Of a stretch of 64,000 nucleotides of DNA, positions 56,171-64,000 are shown piece by piece. Both the position numbers and the translations under genes were made by a program. Where the stretch lies: contig NZ_JANKZF010000021.1 in the NCBI RefSeq assembly GCF_027568515.1, forward strand, positions 1 through 64,000, written 5' to 3'. The notes under the pieces are model-generated. The model ran no database searches, was not told the DNA's origin, and saw nothing but the letters and a program-made list of their open reading frames with translations. How positions within the stretch are numbered: position 1 is the first letter of the stretch; each line of letters begins with the position of its first letter. Source of the stretch: Arthrobacter sp. HY1533. Its GTDB lineage: Bacteria; Actinomycetota; Actinomycetes; Actinomycetales; Micrococcaceae.

Positions 56171-56656
56171 CTAGTAGTCGATCCGCCCGGTGTTGGCCCG
56201 CCACGCATCGAACGGGTCCACGGCACGCCCGGCCTCCGGTTCCGCCTTGGCCACCGGCATCAGGGCGCGGTCGCCGGCAGCGTCAAAGTACTCGTAGAAC
56301 AAGGCGTCGTCGAATCCGGCGTCCGCCGCGTCATGGCGGTCGGCAGCGAAATAGACATGCCCGATCCGGGCCCACAGCGACGAGGCCAGGCACATGGGGC
56401 AGGGCTCACAGCTGGAGTAGAGGGTGGCCCCGGACAAATCGAAGCTGCCCACGCCCTGGCAGGCCGCCCGGATCGCTGTCACCTCGGCGTGCGCGGTGGG
56501 ATCCAGGGTGGCCGTGACCCGGTTCAGCCCGGCAAACTCCCGGCCGTCGGCGGTGACCACAATGGCCCCGAACGGGCCGCCATTGTTGCGGACGTTCTCC
56601 GTGGCCAGTTCAACGGCCTTGGCGAGGAAGTGGCTGGGCTGCTGTGAATCGTCCAT
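56171..56656 (-). CDS. Nucleobase deaminase, guanine-deaminase-like
   Basis: A 161-aa cytidine-deaminase-fold enzyme: zinc-binding HAEVTAIRAA (His and catalytic Glu) and SSCEPCPMCLASSLWARIG. The opening NGGPFGAIVVTADGREFA and the short length suit guanine deaminase of the GuaD type. Its position divergent from xdhABC supports making xanthine from guanine. tRNA-specific adenosine deaminase is less likely because the TadA signature is missing. Confidence 0.85.
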   Translation of the reverse strand: MDDSQQPSHFLAKAVELATENVRNNGGPFGAIVVTADGREFAGLNRVTATLDPTAHAEVTAIRAACQGVGSFDLSGATLYSSCEPCPMCLASSLWARIGHVYFAADRHDAADAGFDDALFYEYFDAAGDRALMPVAKAEPEAGRAVDPFDAWRANTGRIDY

Positions 56657-56864
56657 GGGCTTTTCCTTGTGTTCGTGCGCCGGGATGGGGCCGGCCGGCC
56701 ACTGGGTCGCTTTGGCTTGAGACTAGCAACGCGCCCCAGTGCTGACAATTCCCTGGCCACTCCGCAACCCGGGCACTCCTGCCCCCTTGCCCCGGGCTGA
56801 CAGGCATGTACGCTCTGTGTCATAAGGAACTGCATGCTTTCGACAATGAAGTTGGAGCACCACC

Positions 56865-58333
56865 ATGAACAACCCCGACCCCCTGGCCGACACGGAGCCG
56901 GCATTCACCGTCAACGGCACCGTGCGCCCCTTTGGCCAGGTTTCCGCACACACCACGGCCCTTGACTGGCTGCGGGACAACGGCCTCACGGGTGCCAAGG
57001 AAGGTTGCGCCGAGGGTGAATGCGGCGCCTGCGCCATTCTCGTGGCCCAGGGCGATGGGAACGGTGGAACATCCTGGACGGCTGTCAACTCATGCCTGGT
57101 GCCCATGGCCTCCCTGGATGGACAGGAACTGGTGAGCGCCGAGGGCCTGGGCACGCCGGAGCACATGCACCCCGTCCAGGCGGCCATGGCCGCGGCCGGC
57201 GGGTCCCAATGCGGCTACTGCACGCCGGGATTTGTGTGCAGCATGGCCTCGGAGTACTACCGCAGGGACAGAACACCGGCGCCGCAGGGGCCTGATGGCG
57301 GCGGGGGCGAAACGGGCCCCAACGGCTTCGAACTGGAGTCCCTCAGCGGAAACCTGTGCCGCTGCACGGGCTACCGCCCCATCCGCGATGCCGCCTACGC
57401 ACTGGGCCCGCCCGGCAACGACGCCATGGCCGGCCGGGCGGAATCGCCGGCACCGGCGCCCCGCAACACCCTGCTGGAACGCACGGACGGGGTCTTTGTC
57501 CGCGCCACAACGCTGCCGCAGGCCCTGGCGCTGCTGTCCGGCAACCCCGAAGCCGTGCTCGTGGCCGGCAGCACCGACTGGGGCGTTGAGGTCAACATCC
57601 GGGCCCGGCGCGCACCGCTGGTCATCGCCATTGACAGGATCCCGGAACTGGACGCCATCATGGCCACGGACACGGAGATTGAGATTGGTGCCGCCGTCCC
57701 GCTGTCCGAGATTGAACGGGCCCTGGGCGGCCGGGTGCCCATGCTGGCCCAGCTCATCCCCCAGTTCGCCTCCCGCCTGATCCGCAACCGGGCCTCACTG
57801 GGCGGAAACCTGGGCACCGCCTCGCCCATCGGCGACAGCCCGCCGGCCCTTCTGGCCCTGGACGCCCAGATCATCCTGGCTTCCGCCGACCGCGAGCGCG
57901 CCATGCCCTTGTCGGAGTACTTCACCGGCTACCGCACCACAGTGCGGCGAGCCGACGAGCTGATCAAGTCGGTCCGCATCCCCCTGCCGCTGGACAACGT
58001 CAACGCCTTCCACAAGATTGCCAAGCGGCGCTTCGACGACATTTCCAGCGTCGCCGTCGCCTTCAGCCTGCACATCGAAGATGGGGTGGTCGCCACGGCC
58101 CGGATCGGGCTGGGCGGGGTTGCCGCAACGCCGCTGCGGGCCCGTGCCAGCGAGGATGCGCTCACCGGCCGGCCCTGGACCCTGGAGACTGTCCAGCGCG
58201 CCGCGGCCGTGCTCGGCGCCGAGGGGACGCCGCTGGATGACCACCGGGCCAGCGCACGCTACCGCTCCCGCATGCTGTCCAACGCCCTCCTCAAGCTCCA
58301 TGCCCTCAACAGCCCCAGCCAGGAGGCCCCGCA

Positions 58334-58337
<4 letters not shown>
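56865..58337 (+). CDS. xdhA: Xanthine dehydrogenase, FAD and iron-sulfur subunit
   Basis: A 490-aa small subunit. The two [2Fe-2S] clusters are carried by GCAEGECGACAILV plus NSCL and by QCGYCTPGFVCSM plus NLCRCTGYRPI. An FAD-binding domain (LVAGSTDWGVEVNIRARR; RNRASLGGNLGTASPIGDSP) and the C-terminal CO-dehydrogenase flavoprotein domain follow. It passes electrons from the molybdenum centre to NAD. ATG with GGAG 7 nt upstream; the stop overlaps the xdhB start (ATGA). Confidence 0.96.
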
Positions 58338-60679
<2,342 letters not shown>

Positions 60680-60687
60680 CCTGCGCC

Positions 60688-61503
60688 ATGGACTGGCTTG
60701 AGGCGCTGGCCCGGCTGCGCGAACGCAACGAGCCGGCGGTCCTGGCCACGCTGGCCCGCGTGCGCGGCCATTCCCCGCGCGAGCCCGGGGCCAAGATGGC
60801 CATTTCCGCCACCGGGCTGTGGGGCACCATTGGCGGCGGGAACTTCGAGGCCGACGTCGTGGACCGGGCCCGCGAACTCATTGCCACCGGCCAGCCGCAG
60901 ACGGAACTGATGGCGTTTGCCCTCAATGACAAGGTGGCAACCCGCCACGGCGTGCAATGCTGCGGAGGCGAGGTGGAGGTGCTGTTGGAGCTGCTGGGCC
61001 CGCGGCGGACCGTGGCGGTCTTCGGCCTGGGCCATGTGGGCTACGAGATCGCGCACATCCTGGCCAGGCAGCCCGTCAACCTGGTCCTTGTCGATTCCCG
61101 CCAGGACGCCGTGGCCCCGGAGCGGATGCAGCCGCTGCTGGCGGGCCAGGCGGCCGTGGCCGTGCACCACGCCCCGGCACCTGAGGTGGTCCTGGCCGGG
61201 CTCCCGCCGGGCGCAACCATCCTGGTGCTGACGCACGACCACGCCGAGGACCTCATCCTGTGCGAGGCAGCCCTGCGGTCGCAGCCGTCCTACATTGGCC
61301 TCATCGGCTCCCGCAGCAAATGGCAACGCTTCAGCCGTCGCCTGCGGGCCGAGGGGCACGATGACGCCGCGATTGCCCGGATCACCTGCCCCATCGGGCT
61401 GCCCGGCATCACCGCCAAGGACCCGGCCAGCATTGCCGTGGGCGTTGCCGCGGACCTGGCCATGCGCTGGGAAAAGTCCCCCGCCGGCCAGGCCCCGTCC
61501 TAG
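60688..61503 (+). CDS. xdhC: Xanthine dehydrogenase accessory protein
   Basis: A 271-aa XdhC/CoxI-type protein needed to sulfurate and load the molybdenum cofactor. It begins MDWLEALARLRERNEPAVLA and has GSPREPGAKMAIS-like and GTIGGGNFEADVVDRARELI segments, a Rossmann-type domain (VAVFGLGHVGYEIAHI) and YIGLIGSRSKWQRF. The ATG lies 8 nt after the xdhB stop. Confidence 0.95.
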   Translation: MDWLEALARLRERNEPAVLATLARVRGHSPREPGAKMAISATGLWGTIGGGNFEADVVDRARELIATGQPQTELMAFALNDKVATRHGVQCCGGEVEVLLELLGPRRTVAVFGLGHVGYEIAHILARQPVNLVLVDSRQDAVAPERMQPLLAGQAAVAVHHAPAPEVVLAGLPPGATILVLTHDHAEDLILCEAALRSQPSYIGLIGSRSKWQRFSRRLRAEGHDDAAIARITCPIGLPGITAKDPASIAVGVAADLAMRWEKSPAGQAPS

Positions 61504-61509
61504 CTGTCC

Positions 61510-62145
61510 CTAGCGCAGGATGGCCGTGAACGCGGCGGCCCGTGCGCTGATGTCCTCCCAGTCGCCCGCAGCCACCACGGCGGGCGGAACCACGGCCGTG
61601 CCGCAGCACACTGCCAGGGCGCCGGCGGCCAGGTACTCGCCGGCGTTCGCGGCGTCGATGCCGCCCGAGGGCAGCAGCTTCACACCCGGGAACGGGCCCT
61701 GCAGGTCCTTCAGGTAGCCCGGGCCCAAGGCACGGGCCGGGAAGATCTTCACCACGGCGGAGCCCAGGTCCAGCGCCATGGCCACCTCGCTGGGGGTCAG
61801 GGCGCCCAGCGAGAACGGGATTCCGGCGTCGGCGGCCACCTTGGCCACCTCGGGGCGGATGCCGGGGGTGACCAGGAATTGGGCGCCTGCATCAATGGCG
61901 GCCCGGGCCTGCTCGGCGTCAAGCACAGTGCCAACACCCACCACGGCGCCGTGTTCGGCGGCCGTTTCTGCGGCGCGGGCCACGTGCTTGAGCAGGTTCG
62001 GGGTGGTGTAGGTCAGCTCCACCCCGTGGATGCCGCCGGCCACGAGGGCGCGGCACAGCTCGCCGGCGTCGGCAATGTCGGGCGCACGGACCACCGCGAT
62101 GGTGCGGTCTGCTTCAAGCCGGGCAATGAATTCGGAGTTGTTCAT
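61510..62145 (-). CDS. eda: KDPG/KHG-type aldolase
   Basis: A 211-aa class I aldolase: 2-dehydro-3-deoxy-6-phosphogluconate to pyruvate and glyceraldehyde-3-phosphate, or 4-hydroxy-2-oxoglutarate cleavage. Schiff-base lysine K133 (VVKIFPA), Glu 43 (GVELTYTT) and SLGALTPSEV are family elements. ATG at 62145 overlaps the deacylase stop (ATGA), so it is coupled to a D-amino-acid operon rather than to an Entner-Doudoroff dehydratase. Confidence 0.9.
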   Translation of the reverse strand: MNNSEFIARLEADRTIAVVRAPDIADAGELCRALVAGGIHGVELTYTTPNLLKHVARAAETAAEHGAVVGVGTVLDAEQARAAIDAGAQFLVTPGIRPEVAKVAADAGIPFSLGALTPSEVAMALDLGSAVVKIFPARALGPGYLKDLQGPFPGVKLLPSGGIDAANAGEYLAAGALAVCCGTAVVPPAVVAAGDWEDISARAAAFTAILR

Positions 62146-63770
62146 GGGATGCTTCGGGTTCCTTCCGGGGTGTGGCGCAGGGCCCTGCCGGCAAGTGCGC
62201 CGGTGGGCAGCCCCGCCGCGATGGCGGGCACGCCGTTGACAAAAACATGGTGGATGCCAACCGCGGGCTGGCGCGGCTGGGTGAAAGTGGCTGTCGCGTT
62301 GACGGTTGCGGGGTCGAACAGCACCAGGTCGGCGGCAAAGCCCTCGCGGAGAAGCCCGCGCCGCAGCAGCTTCAGCCTCCGGGCGGGACGGCCCGTCAGG
62401 TGGTGGACGGTTTCCTCCAGCGTCATCAGGCCCAGTTCCCGGCAGTAGTGCCCCAGGTAGCGAGGGAAGGTGCCCCACGCCCGCGGGTGCGGCTTGCTGC
62501 CCACCAGGATTCCGTCGCTGCCGCCCGTGTGGGCGCGGTGGACCATGATGGCCTGCACGTTTTCCTCGTGCCCCACGTGCTGGAGGATGCCTGTGGCCAG
62601 CTCGTCCCGGACCAGGATGTCCACAAACACCTCAAAGGGATCGCTCCCGGCGGCCTCGGAAATGCCGGCAATGGTCTGCCCCACGAGCGGTTCGAGTGCG
62701 GGGTTCCGGACGCCGGCAATTTCCAGGGTCTCCCATTCCGCCGGCACACCGTGGCAGCCGTCGGAGCCAAGGACTTCAACCTCGTGCCGGATCCGGGCCA
62801 GGGTGGCGGGGTCCTGCAGCCGCACCATGGTTGCGGCTGTGCCGCCGGCCGAGGCCCAACCGGGAAGGATGGCCGAAAGCGTGGTGGCACCGGGCAGGTA
62901 CGGGTACGAGTCCAGGGTGACGTCCACGCCGTCGTCTATGGCGGCATCAATGAGCTCCAGGAGTTCCGGCGCGCGGCCCTTGTTGGGCGCGAAGTTCATG
63001 GTGGCGTGGGCCAGGTGGAGGGGGCAGCCGCTGGCCCGGCTGAGTTCCAGCATCTCGGCGTACGCCTCCAGCGCGCCCCGGCCGTAGGAGCGGTGGTGTG
63101 GGGCGTAGAAGCCACCGGCCCCAGCCACAGTGGAGCACAGTTGTGCCAATTCCGCCGTGGTGGCGTACATGCCGGGGGTGTAGCTGAGCCCCGAGGACAT
63201 GCCCACGGCGCCCTGCTCCATGCCGGCCCGGATCATCTCCTGCTGCGCACCGAGCTGCGCCTGCGTGGCTGGCGCGTCGCCGAAGCCGCACACCACGGCC
63301 CGCACGGTCCCCTGCGGCACCAGGTAGGCGGCGTTGACGGCGATGCCGACATCCAGGCGGTCCAGGTACTCCCCCACGGTGCGCCAGTTGAAATCAAGGT
63401 CCGCCGGATCCCCGTTCCAGCCGGCAATCTGCTGCCGGATGCCTGCCAGCGCTGCATCGTCCACGGGGGCGTAGGAGAGCCCGTCCTGGCCCAGCAGCTC
63501 GGTGGTGACGCCCTGGCTGAGCTTGGCGTAGTGGCCCGGCTCATGCAGCAGCGCCAGGTCCGAATGCGCGTGCATGTCGATGAACCCCGGACTGAGCACC
63601 AGGCCCGAGGCGTCGATGCAGCCGGCCGCGCCTGCATGGGTGCCGGGCGCGTCAATGGACTCGATGCGCCCGTTGGCCAGCACGACGTCGGCCGCGTACC
63701 TGGGTGCGCCGCTCCCGTCCACCACGGTGGCGTTGGCGATGATGGTCCGCGCCGCGGGTGTGTCCCCCAC
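62142..63770 (-). CDS. N-acyl-D-amino-acid deacylase family amidohydrolase
   Basis: A 542-aa zinc amidohydrolase. Metal motif HAHSD (H67, H69), a beta-sandwich N-terminus, ILQHVGHEENVQAIMVH, and the C-terminal GFAADLVLFDPATVN are present. The usual metal-bridging Cys of D-aminoacylases (in GNCG) is replaced by Asp in LLGQDGLSYAP. It removes acyl groups from N-acyl-D-amino acids or amino sugars. GTG start 3 nt after the upstream stop. Confidence 0.9.
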   Translation of the reverse strand: MGDTPAARTIIANATVVDGSGAPRYAADVVLANGRIESIDAPGTHAGAAGCIDASGLVLSPGFIDMHAHSDLALLHEPGHYAKLSQGVTTELLGQDGLSYAPVDDAALAGIRQQIAGWNGDPADLDFNWRTVGEYLDRLDVGIAVNAAYLVPQGTVRAVVCGFGDAPATQAQLGAQQEMIRAGMEQGAVGMSSGLSYTPGMYATTAELAQLCSTVAGAGGFYAPHHRSYGRGALEAYAEMLELSRASGCPLHLAHATMNFAPNKGRAPELLELIDAAIDDGVDVTLDSYPYLPGATTLSAILPGWASAGGTAATMVRLQDPATLARIRHEVEVLGSDGCHGVPAEWETLEIAGVRNPALEPLVGQTIAGISEAAGSDPFEVFVDILVRDELATGILQHVGHEENVQAIMVHRAHTGGSDGILVGSKPHPRAWGTFPRYLGHYCRELGLMTLEETVHHLTGRPARRLKLLRRGLLREGFAADLVLFDPATVNATATFTQPRQPAVGIHHVFVNGVPAIAAGLPTGALAGRALRHTPEGTRSIP

Positions 63771-63773
63771 GTC

Positions 63774-64000
63774 CTAGAAGAAGGTGTGGACGAGGCCCAC
63801 AACCCGGTTGTCTGTGCCCGTGCGGGCCAAGACGGGGATGAGCGTCCACTTGTCGAAGGCCGTGCAGGGGTGGGAAAGGCCCAGGCGGACCACGTCGCCG
63901 ATGTTGACTGCCGTGGTCTCGGGGTTGAAGCGCAGGTAGCAGTGCTGGTCGTTGACAGCCGTGATGGCGGCATCGTCCAGAACTGCCATGTCCCCACCCA
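63774..64000 (-). CDS. D-serine dehydratase-like / amino acid deaminase, C-terminus only
   Basis: The C-terminal 75 residues or so of an alanine-racemase-fold PLP enzyme run off the right edge of the window. The DSD-like zinc-binding domain is recognisable: DQHCYLRFNPETTAVNIGDVV and SHPCTAFDKWTLIPV with the His-x-Cys zinc ligands. Such proteins deaminate D-serine, D-threonine or D-glucosaminate. No start is visible; the in-frame ATG at 63989 is internal. It belongs to the deacylase/aldolase operon. Confidence 0.8.
   Translation of the reverse strand, partial: GGDMAVLDDAAITAVNDQHCYLRFNPETTAVNIGDVVRLGLSHPCTAFDKWTLIPVLARTGTDNRVVGLVHTFF

Noticed and set aside
61510-62478. 322-codon version of the aldolase
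   Set aside because: The first 111 codons lie within the deacylase gene; the family starts at the ATG at 62145.

Overview
This 64 kb window looks like one continuous piece of a high-GC actinobacterial chromosome, most like the Arthrobacter group (Micrococcaceae). The evidence is the strong GC bias, the many GTG and TTG starts, and actinobacterial gene orders: gcvP / MerR / DUF151 / MerR / FHA (GarA-OdhI) / gcvH, and parA-scpA-scpB-rluB-tyrA-cmk-plsC-der. I see no insertion sequence, prophage, CRISPR array or rRNA. One tRNA (Pro-GGG) is present. The genus assignment is an inference.

Layout. 0-13 kb: pyruvate carboxylase, glycine decarboxylase P-protein, an orphan ParA-like ATPase, the MerR/DUF151/FtsR-like MerR/FHA/GcvH block, then a translationally coupled chain (membrane protein, universal stress protein, two CrcB fluoride channel subunits). 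13-20 kb: a DHFR-like reductase, a large LuxR-type ATPase regulator, an SMP-30 lactonase-like protein, an acyl-CoA dehydrogenase and a GyrI-like protein. 20-31.4 kb: the least ordinary region. An SDR and a mandelate-racemase-type enolase-superfamily enzyme lie beside two very large, related, secreted multidomain proteins (about 1282 and 1612 aa). Both have discoidin, Ig-like and putative fucosidase-like catalytic regions. 31.7-40.4 kb: a HAD phosphatase, tRNA-Pro, and the der-plsC-cmk-tyrA-rluB-scpB-scpA-parA housekeeping operon. 40.5-48.4 kb: an ABC ATPase with a DUF6297 permease, DctA, a DcuS/DcuR-type two-component system and a second DAACS symporter. 48.4-55.6 kb: a FadR-type regulator with an alditol oxidase, a GntR regulator with prpD-prpB-prpC (methylcitrate cycle), and a small cupin. 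55.6-64 kb: a NUDIX hydrolase, a guanine-deaminase-like protein, xdhA-xdhB-xdhC, and an operon of a KDPG-type aldolase, an N-acyl-D-amino-acid deacylase and the C-terminus of a D-serine-dehydratase-like protein cut by the window edge.

How the genes fit together. The methylcitrate genes and GntR form one propionate module, with two TGTATACA palindromes in the promoter. The deaminase and XdhABC fit guanine to xanthine to urate. The right-edge operon could process an N-acyl-D-amino (sugar) acid to a KDG/KDPG-type intermediate. The lactonase, SDR and enolase-superfamily dehydratase next to secreted glycosidase-like proteins suggest extracellular release and oxidative breakdown of a sugar; this is a hypothesis. 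Best candidates for something undescribed: the two secreted proteins, which have an FDG/ADG-type putative catalytic Asp but no visible HHDGF motif of GH29, and the neighbouring enolase-superfamily enzyme, whose catalytic dyad Asp position appears to be Ser.
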